64,000 bases of DNA from Linnemannia hyalina (Eukaryota > Mortierellomycota > Mortierellomycetes > Mortierellales > Mortierellaceae), in NCBI GenBank assembly GCA_019671135.1, contig JAHRHY010000001.1, positions 1,736,001 through 1,800,000 of the forward strand, written 5' to 3'. The notes under the pieces were generated by a model. The model was not told the DNA's origin. It searched no databases and saw only the letters and a list, made by a program, of their open reading frames with translations. Each line of letters begins with the position of its first letter. Position 1 is the first letter of the stretch. Below, in pieces: positions 24,102-36,600 of the stretch. The translations under genes and the position numbers were made by a program.

Positions 24102-27100
24102 CCTGAAATTGAGTGCGCCTACTCTTGTGCAGTTTTAATTTTTTTTGATTGTTGTGTTGTTGCCGTACTGGTTCCTGATGAAAACGATGCAGCAATGATT
24201 GTCGGCTGATGTCACACCCTGCCGAAATAAATATCTTGAGGAAGGAGGGAGTGGCAGATCTAAAGAGTTGACAAACAAAGAAGTGAGCGAAGGGGGCATA
24301 AGGTGAAGAAGAAGCAAGGAAAATTAATTCGCTCATTAGTCATTTGTTGAACCGATGGGTGTCCGAAAGACGAAGACACAAACAACCTTTGGCAGGTGTG
24401 AAAAATGAAGTAACCTTGAGCCCCGCTCGCACAAACACAAACACACACTCATGAACCCTACTTCATCATGCAATTGGACAATTGGCAATTGCAACCCACA
24501 GATACACTTAAAAATTACAGAGACAGACAAGAAAAAAACAATAATAATCCCAACCCAGCCCGCCCTTGCTTTCAGCTTCAGCTCCAGCTTCAACTTCAGC
24601 TCAGCACTAAGAACGAACGAGCAGCAGTACTGTAAATAGCCCGCGCTCGCTGGTAAGGTAAGTCTGCAGTGGATTATGAGTCTCCACTCCCTCCCCCCTA
24701 ATAAGAGTAATAACCCGCTGCTGCTCGTTGATGTGTAATATTTGTAAGAGAGCTCAAGAGAGAGATGGAAGGTGTAAATAAAGGAGAGAGAGAGAGCGCG
24801 CGCAGATGATATATATGATGTGGTGAAAATGAATGAGGTGGTTGTACTAGCTGCAAGGGGGTGATAGACAAGAAAGACAGGACGGAAAGTAAAGATGGCC
24901 ACAAGGCCATGGTGTAGCAAAGGAGAAAAGCGTCCAAGCCGAGTCGAGCTTAGAAGGAAACAAGGGTTGGATTAATAGATGGAAAGAAAGATAAAGTCCA
25001 AAAGGAAGCAAAGAAGCAGTAACCTTGTCGAGTTAGAAGTAAGTCAAGGGTGTATTTGGGCGGAAGTTCACGGGTAACTCAAAGCAAGGCAGGCGTGTAT
25101 TCAAGGACAACGTCGAAGATGGGGATTGTATGAAAGGGGTGCGCAAAGAAATTGACGGAAGGAGGAGTGTAGAGAGTATCACACCTTCCCTGAGGCAGAA
25201 GAAGAAGAGTGCAAGTCCAAGTGAAGTGTATTTACAGTTAAGGTCGCCCTTTGGGTATATGGAGTGTAATGTGTAGGGGTGTGATGGCGTGTAGATGAGA
25301 GAGAAGGAGGAAGTGGATGTATAAAGGAAGAAAGAGAGTGGAGGGGGATGAGTAAGAGAGGAAGAGGAGGAGAAGGTAGGTGGAGGAGAGAGGATGGAGG
25401 GGGTGAAAGAGAAGGGAGGAGACGGACGAGGGTAAAGAGGAGAAGAGGAAGAAGAGAGACGAGGCGGGGAAGGCAGCAAGAGTGAACAGGCGAGGCGGGT
25501 GTGTTGAGAGGCACAAGGAAAAAATATTTCGTGGCCAAATGTTCATCCCTCTGACGATCATCGATTTATCCACTTTGACAAAGGGCAAAGGAGAAGGAAA
25601 AGGGAGAGGCGTGCTAGGGTCTTAGGCCCTACATGCACATGCATACATCTTTTTTGTGTTGTGGCTCTCTTTTGTTGTTATTGTTATTGTTGTTGATGTT
25701 TGTTTGCCATTGCCTTTTGCTTCGCTTTTGCCTGCCTCTTTGTTTGCTTTTTTATTTTTTGAGTTTGTGAACCTTGCAGCACAATCCATCACTCCATCAA
25801 CCATCAAAACCATCAAAACCATCATCGGCCATCTCAACTTTGTTATCAACCACGCCAGTTCTTGTTTTTGACTGGTATCTCTCATTTTCTTTCTCTTCTT
25901 TCTCTTCTTTTCTTTTCCATTTTCTTCTCTTCCCCTCCCTTCCTTTCCTTTCCTTTCCTTTCCTTTCGTTCTGCACTTCCCTTTTCTCCGATCTCCATCG
26001 TCCATATCCATCTTGCTGACTGTCGATCGAAAAACAGGTAGAGAGACCGGGAGTGTCACTCGTTCTCTCCCCTTCTTTTCTTACACATCAAAAACAAACA
26101 ACGTCAACAAAAAAAAACTCACTAAGGACCCTGCTATTTTGGGCCCCAGGAATAGGCGTTGTTGTCTTTCTATCACTCGCAAGTGTCGAGTCATCTCCGT
26201 CCTGCTCAACAGAGATGCATGGGTTTATTTTTTTCTTGAACAAGATACGCTCTGGTTTGTTTTGGTTTTTTTCCTCTTCTTGTTCTTGTTGTTGTTCTTG
26301 TTCTCGTAGTTGTTGTTGTAGACTCTGTCTACTCTTGCAAACCATTGGTTTATTACTCGCTCACAAAGTAACACGATGATAGTACTTTATTCTATTGACC
26401 ATCGCACATCTGTAGCGTTATTGTTGTTGTTGTTTTCTTGTGTTTGTGTGTATGTTTCGTCTTTTCCTCTCGGCCTCTTTTTTAATTGATGGCGGTGGGA
26501 ACGAAAGCGATGGTGCCTTTTCTACGCTTCTTGTTTATTTAAATACATGCTCAACAACACATGCCACCCCACCCACTCCCAAGTGACTTGGGCGAGATGA
26601 TTATTTTTGTGGCTCCGGATAAAAGTCGGACATGACCATAGGCAGGTTGTGTTTTCTTCTCGAGTGTTCAGTTCAACCCTATCAGCTCTTCATAGGACCA
26701 ACTTGTTTCTATTCTCAAAGGGAAATCAGGGGTGTCATCATGAGAGCGAGAACCAACGAATCAAAACAACAAAAGGACCAAACATACAGCCAACAAGCAC
26801 CAACGAAGGAAAAGTAAACAACCATCGAAACACATGAGCTCTAAAGAAGAAAAGAAGACGACAGGTCTTGTTTCTCTGCTCCTCTCTCTGTCTCTTCTCA
26901 GGCCCATCTCGACCTGATTTTGCTTCTTTCGAATTTGCCATGTGCTTGGCTTTGTCACCAAACAAGAGAGAGTTGGTGAGTGCAGGGCACTACGCGCGGG
27001 ATCTAACGATCTGTCTTTGCTGTTGTTTTTTCTTTCTTTTTGCAGGACAAATAATATGCGTGTGTGTGTGCATGCTCAGAGGGCCGGTACAGACGAGAAA

Positions 27101-27830
27101 AGATCGGGGAGAACTTCCGTTTTTCACACCCCTGTGCCATGATGAAATCAGATAGGGAAAGTGTTCCCTCACAGCGTCGTCCCTTCTGCAAAATAGTAAG
27201 GCTAACGGTAATGTTACTGTGCACTGGCCCCCTCCTTTTTTCTTCGCTTTTGGCGTTTGGTAATTAAGAACGGGTACGTTAAGCAATGTAAGAGAACCAA
27301 CGAGGACAAAAGCAAGGGAAAGGGCTGGTGAAGGTGGCCCGTTTCATTCTATGCTGCCGTTGGTTTTGCTGGTGGAATAAAGTTAATTTTTTTGATGTTA
27401 GGGACCTAATGTACCTCAGAGATGACGGTGAAGGAGAGAGACGATGTTATGTTACCATCCTCTCATACTTACCTCTCCGTCTTCTTCCTCGGACTTATCG
27501 ATGGGTCAAAAAAGAGTTTACAGCCCATTATGCAAAAGCTTGAGCCAAGGACCTTCGATTTAACCTGTAGAGTAGCTAGCCAAAAACATCGTAAGAAATG
27601 GTTGTTTGTACGCCGATGGATGGCGGAGCTGGAATCTCATTCCACGCCAAAGTCTTCAGACACCCACACGACCTCACAAGTTAAAAATACACAACTCCAT
27701 CTGTCACCTTTCCGTATGTTTTGTGTGATGCGATCGTCGGATTTTATTTGAGTTCGCAATGCTGATAAAATTACATGGTGTCGATGCGATAGAGGGTAGA
27801 GAAAAGGATATGAAAGAAAGACAAAAGTGT
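24102..27830. other. 3.7-kb intergenic region with two outward-facing pyrimidine tracts
   Basis: No convincing coding sequence was found on either strand. The minus strand is pyrimidine-rich at about 25,170-25,520 (towards the kelch gene) and the plus strand is pyrimidine-rich at about 25,870-26,030. In this window such tracts precede start codons, so there may be a divergent promoter near 25,600-25,850. A (TTTCC)n-like stretch occurs near 25,940-25,970. The 3' flank of BUD23 lies at the right end. Confidence 0.5.
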
Positions 27831-29042
27831 CTAGAACTTGGGGCGACGCTTGCGAGCTGTGAATTTAGAGTCGTTGGCTGTCTTGTCACCCTTGGCGCGC
27901 AACTGCTCCTTCTTCTTGAGAACCCAGTTCTTGTCCTTGCCAGGCTTGCGCTTGCCGGAGCGAATGCGAGAATCGTTTCTCCTAGTAATCCATGAAATAA
28001 GAATGAGAATGGGTGTCAGTACTATTCACTTGAAACCTTCTAAAACAACAGTTCTCGTTGATATCCACAGAACAAGGGTTCAATGACTTACTTCTTGGAG
28101 GTATACTGGACGCCGTTCTCGCCTGGCTCGCCTTCCTCGTCCTCTCCCAAACCAGCAGGAAGCTGCTGCTTGACGCCATTGACTTCCTGGCCTGCAAAAA
28201 GACAGAGATAGAACTTCTTGGCCTTCTTCGAGTTGGGGTAATCGACCACAAGACCACCCTCAAAACCACAGCGGACAGCACATCCCATGATCAACTGGAC
28301 CTGGTCATCGTTCTCGGGATAAAACTGGAAGATGGCGCGAGCACCACGTCGGAGTGAAGAATAAAGGGTCGAGAAGAAGCGCATCAAGCGGGCTTTGGGA
28401 TGATGCGAGGTCTTGTCGGCGTTGCAGAGCCACTGAAGGACCGAAATCGAGATACAGCCGTCGAATGTACCGGGGCGGAAAGCCATTCCTTGTCCTGCAT
28501 CCTGAAGGAACAGATCGCCGGAGGCCTCTTGCTCCAACGCGACCTCCAACATGGCGGGGGCAATGTCAAATCCGACCCAGACGTGGCCCTCCTCCTCCAA
28601 GACTTCACCACTGAGTCCTGATCCACAGCCGACATCGAGAATGAATCCTGGGTATCCCTCGGGCAAGTGGAGCAACTCTACAGCACGTCCGGCCATCTCT
28701 GCCTGAATAGCGGCAATGCGAGAGCTAGATTAAAGGAAAGGCAAGATTATTATTTTCTTAGTGATCTAGCTTCTCCATGTCTTCCAGCAAAACGAGTTGG
28801 TCGAAGCACGCACAAGTCCTGTCTGTCGATGATATCCTGATCCAAATTTTCTTACTTTCCGGTGTACTTGGCTGCCTCGTCGCCTCCATAGACCTAGTAT
28901 TGAAAAGGTAGCAGCTTCATTCGGTTAGGATGTTTTTCAACGACCAAGTCCAAGTGGTGAAAGGTACTGTTTCCAATATGCCTCTACGAGTGTCTTGTGA
29001 GCGTACGATTTCTGGGGGTGCTTGGTGCTCTGGTCGTGACAT
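27831..29042 (-). CDS. BUD23: 18S rRNA (guanine-N7)-methyltransferase Bud23
   Basis: Four exons: 29042-29007, 28893-28856, 28724-28092 and 27981-27831, all GT-AG; 285 aa against 281 in the human protein. The joined N-terminus MSRPEHQAPPEIVYGG aligns with the known start. The SAM-binding fold is clear: ILDVGCGSGLSG (motif I), VGFDIAPAMLEVA, DAGQGMAFRPGTFDGCIS, and VVDYPNSKKAKKFYLCLF near the end. The C-terminus is Lys/Arg-rich (KKKEQLRAKGDK, ARKRRPKF), as in the family. With its partner Trm112, Bud23 methylates a guanine in 18S rRNA during small-subunit maturation in the nucleus. Two exons under 40 nt make it easy to mispredict. Confidence 0.95.
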
Positions 29043-29246
29043 GTTGAAGTGCGATGGAGGAGTTGTTTCTTCGACCTGATCACCTTCACTTTTTGACAGC
29101 TTCGCCTAAAAAGAAAAAAATAATGAAAAACAATGTGACGTCACATTGAAATTTTTAAGCAGTCCGCTTAAAACTCTCTCAAAGCCCTTTTTGTTTCGAA
29201 CAAACGCATTTCATTTCATTTCATTCCTTCAAGACACTTTGCCGCG

Positions 29247-32200
29247 ATGCCGCCCAAGACCCCAATGAATGAGGTTCCCAGGCGAGCAAGGTAAACAGAA
29301 TGTGCAACTAAGAATAAAAGCCAGCTGCCCTTTGCAAACACCCGGTATCATTTACATACTTGCAAGAAAACTCACGCTGTTATTGTTTCAAAAACATCAC
29401 GTTGATAAACTAGTCGTGTGGACGAGGATGCTCAGGAACAAAGGCCACGGGCGCGACGGAGACTGACCACAGGATCGGCAGGTGACTCGGAGCAAGAATA
29501 CAATACGAGTGAGGCGCTGGGTTCAAGTGTGGAGCTAGAAGTCAGAGCAAACAGTACGCCAGAGAAGGCACCAGCTGCGGAGGCTCCGCCCAAAAACACT
29601 GCCGCGAAACAGTATCAAGTCGATCTCGTCCCCGCCTGGGTCGCAAAGCGATACTCACAATCATCTGTCCGGCCTCCGCTACCGTCCGTGATGGCGCGAA
29701 AGTACGAACTCTGGAAGGACGATCTGGACTTTGTGGCGGAACGAGAAACATATTGGGGGACGGTAGCACCTCGCCTGGCTGATCTGAGATTAGAGTCACG
29801 CCAATCGGCAGAGGACGGAGAGGAGCAGGAAGAGCACCGCCTGAGCTGTACGCCATGTCTCGATCAAGGACGGGAGTGCTCCAAAGAGATGCCTATCTGC
29901 GCTCAGTGCAGGTCCGAGGAAGCCCCGGCTATGTGCTCATACCATGTCGACAGAGCATATGTGCCTGACTCCAAGCGTCAAGGCGCGACGAAGAAGAAGA
30001 GACGGATCTTGGACGCGAACCTGGCGGTGGCGTTGGAGTACCTGGACGGCGCAATGGATGATATCGAGGACGAAGATCTGTCCAACAATGACCCGTCGAA
30101 TGATGATGCGTGGAAGGTGGGAGTACAGGGTGAGCGCGACCCTCATGAGGGGGCAGATTCAGCGGTCAAAGAGTCAGCAAAATCCGATTGGCTCGCGAAG
30201 GCGCTGTTTGCAGATGACGAGGGCCGGGGGTATCACGGCCCCGCCAAGGTACCTAGGAAGCGTGGGCGTCCGTGGAAGTTACCGCCGGGAGAAAAGCAGC
30301 CGGTCAAAATCAAAAGATCTGTAGGTCGTCCACGGAAGGATCCAACGGAAGAGGAGCCTGTCAAAATCAAACGGTCATGGAATGTGGGGATGAAAGACGA
30401 AGAACTTCTCGAGCCGGCCAGGTCTGTGAGCCGAGAAAAAGTGGCCGTGAAAATGGCCATTCTCAAGGCCGAGCGCAAAGGCAAGAACGAGGACAAAAAC
30501 AGAGGCAAGGGCAAGGGCAAGCTCAAGGACATGGCCAAGGCTGCGCCGCAAAGACGGGGATTCAACGGCCGCGTGATGGAGAGATACTTGAAGGATACCA
30601 CACGGAAACTCAACGCCCTTGGTACATGGACTGAAGCCCACAAATCCCCGACAGGAGATCAAGGGCAGGAGAGGAGCGAGGTGATTGCTGAATCCGGCGT
30701 GAAAGATGAGAGCGACGGAGAGACAGCGACACCGGTAGTAACCAAGTACAAGGAGCAGATTGCGAACACTTTCCGACCATGGGTCGCTCAGAAAGACGAA
30801 AAAGTCATCCCCTCTGCCTGTGGTAAGTACCTCTTCGCATCATCATGCCCATTTCTCTTAAGACGTCTTTGTGTTGTGTGTGTGCTGCTGACGTTTCTTT
30901 CGTTTGTTTTTACTAGGCCTTCCCGACACGAGTTTGCTGCAGGCTCTCCACTACTATGCTTCTTACTACTACACCCATGTCAGTCCTAGTCCGGATATGT
31001 TCGAGGCCATGGATATGACATCCCATGTCGCACTCGGGATGATTGTTCAGGAGATCATTTCAGACTTTGCATTCAAGCTCGGGAAGGATTCACAGCTCGA
31101 GGATATCCAAGTCAAGGTCGACAAGTTGGTTGCCGCTCAGTACGGCGACAAGTGGGACAAGGACTTTTTGGGATACCTGGAGAGCCGGACCGCAGATCGA
31201 TCTTTGCCGCTCAACCAACCCGCCAAGAAACGGCGACATTCAGGATTGGTGGACAGGTCGGTGGAAAGTGCAGACGATGGTGGCCCCGACACGGACATAG
31301 GCGAGGACGACGACATGAGTCATGATTCGCGAACCTGGGATGAATTGGAAGAGCTGAGGAGGACAACAATATCGCTTGGTGTTGGTACGGTGAAGGAGCT
31401 TGTCAACCGTACGAGGTTCGACATTAGCGTGGAGGAAACCTTAGAGATGGGTTTGGATGGTGAAGAGACAGGTCGCCGATCCGCGTCTCCGCTCCGCGTG
31501 GACTCCGACTTGGACAGCTCTGATGACTTGGATACCGGTTCAACCAGTGCAGGAAATGGTGGATGGTTGACGCAGTCCACGTTAACGTCGTCCAAGGAGA
31601 CTCCTTTCAAGATAGCTCTCGGTAATGATTCCGAGGTCAGTTTGTCGGGCGAGGAGGATACAGAGATGCCTGTGAGGGACTCGACGCGTGGTACGACTCA
31701 TGGATCCGAAGTAGCCACTCTGGACCAAGGCGACTACGACATGCCAGAGATCGACTTTTCTCCGTCTATTTTGACCCAGTTGAGCAACAACAGGTTCAGA
31801 TCTCAGCCTGCGTTTGGCTTGGACGATTCATCGTCGGACGATGATGATGGCTCCGATGAGCTGGATGGCCCTACTCTGGTTCGCTCTCAGAGTCTTCTGG
31901 AAGACAGTTACGAGTCGTCTGAGGTTGAAAGTGGCAGCTCCGAATCGGATTCTGAACAAGAGGAGAAGGCCACGGATGAGAAGGACAAGGAGGCGAAGGA
32001 CAAGGCGACGGGAGAGGAGGATGACAAGAAGGAAGAGAGCGAGAAGGACGTTGATTCAGACAAGGGCGGGCACATACAGGAGGACTATGACGATGCTTAT
32101 GGCGCTTCCAATGACGACAGTATTTCGCCTTCTGTGTTGACCCAGGTCAGCGCGACTCGGTTTGGATCTGCGTTCAAGTTGAGTCAGGATGAGTTGGTCA

Positions 32201-33096
32201 GTGAGGAGGACGATATTTACAACCCCTCCGGTGGTCGTTTCGTTGTTCAGTCGCAGGTTGTCCAAGACGATAGTGACAATGACTCGTCTGAGGTCAGCTC
32301 CGATTCCGATTCCGGGCAGGAGGAGCAGGACGAGGAGAGTGAAGAAAAGGACACCATCGCGGCGAAGGACGCAGGGGATAACAAACCCACCAAGGAGGAC
32401 CATCTCGAGGATCATATCGCAGCGGAGACCAAGGAGGATAGCGCACCCATCAAGAAGGATCACGCTGAGGACGACGACGAGGTGGAGGAGGAGGAGGAGG
32501 TAGTGTCCGAGATCGCGAGAGCGAGCAACCACGAGGAGGGTGATGCAGAGCCGATCGAGCTGCCAAAGCGCCTATCAGGACGGGCAATTGAAGAGTTTAG
32601 TGTGGAGATGGAGACCGCGGAAGTAACAACTGCGGCTGGAACCGTCGACGAGACAAGTACCAGGGAGCAGTCGAGAGCTGGGTCTGAGGCCGATGTGGAT
32701 ATGCCATCTGGCGAGGAGTACAAGACGCGCGAGTTCCTCACGAAAAAAGACGATAGACTCCACGAAGAGGAGGAGGAGGAGGAGATGGAGGAGGAGCACA
32801 ATATACGCGAGACCCTCATGGAGAAAGATGATAGATCTAATGAGAAGGAGCAGGAGGAAGACGAAGCGAAAGTGGAGGAGGATAAAGGCGACCCGTCCCA
32901 GCCGGTGTACATGGTGGTGAGCGCAACCCGATTTGGGTCGCGCTTCAGTGCCAGCTACAACGCAGACGATGGCGACGAGTCTGAGGAGGAAGGAACAGCC
33001 TACAGTTTTGGCACGCAGTCCCAGGTGGTCTATGACGACAGCACCACCTCTGAGGAGGAGAACGTTCAATCCTCGTCTGAATCGGACTCGGACTGA
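29247..33096 (+). CDS. Large acidic nuclear protein: Zn2Cys6-like motif, AT-hooks, Rrn9-like segment
   Basis: Three exons, 29247-29290, 29414-30822 and 30917-33096; 1210 aa. The short first exon encodes MPPKTPMNEVPRRA. A cysteine array fitting C-x2-C-x6-C-x6-C-x2-C-x8-C (CTPCLDQGREC, CAQC) lies near residue 155-185. Two AT-hook-like motifs (PRKRGRPWKL and SVGRPRKDP) follow, then a basic region. The second intron join gives SLLQALHYYASYYYTHV and MTSHVALGMIVQEIISDF, which resembles the Rrn9 domain of the RNA polymerase I upstream activating factor; I judge this tentative. The last ~600 residues are extremely acidic and hold three related motifs, SPSILTQLSNNRFRS, SPSVLTQVSATRFGS and VVSATRFGSRF, each followed by an Asp/Ser/Glu cluster. 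A nuclear, chromatin- or Pol I-related role is inferred. Confidence 0.7.
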
Positions 33097-33132
33097 ATGT
33101 ATGTAAAAATAACCTGTATCATAAGCACTAAA

Positions 33133-33615
33133 AAATGAAAGTACTAGACCACCATGTCGAGTCCTGCTTTTCCTTTCCAGTGTGGGATTCTCCTCCGAAG
33201 AATCCGCCTGTGCTCCGGTGGTCTCTGAACTCTGTGAGTTGTGTCCGGTGGGCTGCTTGGAGAAGGAATGGCGGCTGTACTGAACCCGGCGGTGTCCATC
33301 GTCTGCTTCTTGACTGTGGAGGTTCGAGACGTGAACCTGCTCGCTCGATTTTTCGACCCCGCAGTAGATGCTGTGCTGCTGCCGGCTGTACCGCCGATAT
33401 CGCTCGTATTCCTGCTGCTCGTACTCTATACCCTCGGCATCCATTGGCGTATTTTCCATCCCCAAAGCGAGCAGATCACGTGTAGGAAGGACTGCGGCAG
33501 AACGCTCACCTTTTTTTTTCTCCAGTCGGTCCAAGAGGCGTTCCTCTCGCAACGATAAAACCTTCTGTGATCTTTCTTTTCGTTTCTTGTTTGCATCCGC
33601 CTCTTCACCACCCAT
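33133..33615 (-). CDS. Possible small gene antisense between Rrn9-like gene and LTN1; 3' end unresolved
   Basis: The minus-strand frame from ATG 33615 reads as a hydrophilic, helix-prone protein (KKRKERSQKVLSLREERLLD; EYEQQEYERYRRYSRQQHS) with codon choice that looks coding for about 160 residues. It has no recognised domain. Its ATG is only 15 nt from the LTN1 ATG, head to head, so the two transcripts would have to overlap. The frame then runs without a stop into sequence antisense to the preceding gene, so a terminal intron or a frame problem must exist. It may be a chance frame. Confidence 0.35.
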
Positions 33616-33630
33616 ACTTTCACTCCTTTA

Positions 33631-36600
33631 ATGCCACCAAAAACCACACCCCGCGTCAAGGGAAATGTGCGTGCCGCTAACAGCAGGTACATTCATGCAC
33701 ACCCACTCCAGTCCTTAGGATCAGCTCACACCATGCACAACTCGACTGATCTGTTGAAGGGAAATCGTGAAAAAATGTTCAAGCCAAGGAGACTAACCGT
33801 TGACCTACACTCTTTTTCCTTTATTGACGCCTCCAGTCGCGCCGCCGAGCTCTCAAGCGCTAGCTCGACAGGATCCTCTCTTTCCATGTCACAGCTCGGA
33901 GGATTCGCTCAATTCGCCACCCCCGCTTTCTCAGCTTCGTCGACCTATGTCGCCTCTAGCGCCCCTCGAAGCGCTCCACCCAACAGATCAGGATCGTCCA
34001 GCCCATCGCTTTCATCATCAGGATCGCCCGCGTTCGGAGGATTGGATACAGACGTCGTGAATGTCATCTCCAACGGCGAGCTGTCCATGATTATCAAGCG
34101 ACTCATGTCTAAGCGTGACACGACCACAAAAGTGAGGGCACTGGAGGATTTGGAAAAGTGGGTCAGGGCTCAGACAGAGGATGACGAGACTGGGTCGTCG
34201 GCAGCATGCCAGGAGGCTATTGGACCCTGGATCAAGCTTTACATCAAGCTGACGACTGATGTAGATCGACGAGTCCGCCTCATGACCAACAATGTCCACT
34301 TGCTCTTGGTCAAGCGTGTGAAGAAGAAGCTGGCACCGTATCTGAAGGAGGTGATCGCCGCCTGGATCGGCACCTTTTTCGACCCCACCAGGGACGTTGC
34401 TCGTGTGGCCGTGGAGGCGTTCAAGGTGCGCTGCTCCCTTCTTTTTGCTTTTGCGACAACTTATATTAATATCGTTCGGCGTTTGGCGGTAGAGCTATTG
34501 CCTTCTTTGTGCTTACCTTATCATTTTCATCTTCGATGCTTAGAGCGCTTTCCCTGACAATAAGCGAGAGCAAGTGATTTCGTTCTGCTTGCAGGATATC
34601 ATCTATTACATCTCAGAGATCCTTCTAAACAAGACGCCAGAGACTCTGAGCGATCCTCGATTCAGCACTAAAGAAGAGATGGACACACGCTATGCCAGAG
34701 TTGCCTCGAGCTCGCTTTATACCCTTGGATACATCATTGGTATGTCGCGCATTCTCTATGCCACTGCATTGGCACATTTGCCGATTCCGCAATGATACTA
34801 ACTGTATCATTTCAATTGTTCGCCGACTACAGATACTCTTTCACCCGAGGCACTAGAGGAACATGCCGACGACATTGGACAGTTCCTTGATGAAGCCAAA
34901 CTCTGGGCATTCTTTGGTCATGGAAACCCACTTGTCAGGAGAGCTAGCTATAACATGTTGCGGACAGTCACCACGAAGGCTCCTAGCTTGGCCAAGGAGA
35001 GACTGAGCATTGTGAGCAAACACTTGTTCCCTGCAGCATTCTCAGACAAGGACACTACTACTCACGGAGACATGTGGGACGCTGTTCTTGTGTTCACCAA
35101 AGCCTTCCCCGAGTCATGGACGATTGTTGCCGATAAGAAGCCCACTATGTCACTCTTTGCAGGATTTCTCAAGGCTGCAGGATATGGCTCCGCCACTGCA
35201 ACGTACCGGAGTATTCTCCCTCTTATTGCCAGCTGGGGCGACGAGTCCGTCCTGGGCAAGAATGGCACAGGATTCCCTTTCGCCAAGGATTTTTTCGATC
35301 ACTTTTGGAAGGGTCTCGAGAGCCCCAATATCGACAAGGAGACCGGGTCGACTCTGCTGTTTATCGAGGCTTACTTGGAGTGCTTGGTCTATTTCACTGT
35401 GAGATTCGGGTATGTGAACCAAGTCATAGTAGCACTTTTTCGCACTAACGTTTGCGACCTAATCTCGCCACGATAGTAACTCGCGACTAACATTGTATTT
35501 GTTGCACCTATAGTAAATCCGAGACGACAAAGCAAGGACAGGACGCTGCTCTTGCAGCATTTGTGGCGCTCAACAAGACCTTTATGACCTTGGCAGACAA
35601 CGGAAAGATCTCGGCCAAGTTCACCCAGTCTGAGCAGGGTATTGCCAAGAAGATCAGCACCCACCTTGTTCGCTTGCTCACCATTCCTTCGGTCTCGGAG
35701 CGTGCTTCTGTGGATATTTGGCAGCCGACAGTCGAAGCAATGAGCGAAATCGTTTCAGGCGAGACAAACGATGTCTACGTGAAGCGTGGCAAGCGCGCCA
35801 TCCTGCTTCTGGGACAAATTGCCTCTCTTGCTCACGAGAAGCAGGACAAGGCTCTGATCGAGTTGACCGAGAAAGCCGCAGACCAGCTTGTGCAGATTGT
35901 GGCTACCCAGTGCTCAGGCAGTAAGTTTTCGAAGTTGTCATTGCAGCCACATGGAACGTATGTCTCAGTTCTGATTGTGCTAATCAACTACGTGTTCGTT
36001 TATCTTAGCCCAATCGTTTGGGCCATCGCAGCTTCTCTCATCTCTGGCTGTTCATTTTGAAGTGGCCGTGTTCTCGAACCCAGCCAGTCAGAAGGCCATG
36101 CATGACTTTTTTGAACTACAGTTCGCCGACATGTTGTTGACCTCCGAGGATCAGGATTCATCTAACGAGGGGGTCAGCCAAGGTGGCGAATCGCTGCCTC
36201 ACCTTTTGGATCTTCTCGCGGGATACCTTGGCAACACCAAGGAGCAGGAGCGATCGACTCGCATCTGGCAGCAGGTCATGACCAAGGTTCTCAAGGAGAC
36301 TGACGAGGGTACCAACCAGGAGCGACAGAGTGTTATCTTGCGCGGATTGCTTGACCGCACCTCTGCAGTTTCTCCTGCCATTGATCTAAAGCTCGGAGCC
36401 ATCGATGACTTTGTCACTACGATTGTCGTTGATCAAAAGTACAAGGAGTCCAAGTCCTATGAGGATCTCGTGACTGGCGCCTTGTGTTCGAACGCCATCA
36501 TCCCGGATACCCTCAAGCTGGCAGTATTTGACACTCTTTCTCAGCGTCTGGACCTCTTTGTCTCAGATGTCATGGGTGCCCAGGCGATGGGCAAGCATGC

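Noticed and set aside
25622..26059. Lys/Glu-rich minus-strand frame of 145 codons
   Set aside because: It is the translation of a plus-strand pyrimidine tract, with no conserved motif.
32575..33132. Continuation of the minus-strand 33,615 frame under the acidic tail
   Set aside because: It is the mirror of Glu/Asp/Ser codons on the plus strand and shows only hydrophobic repeats.
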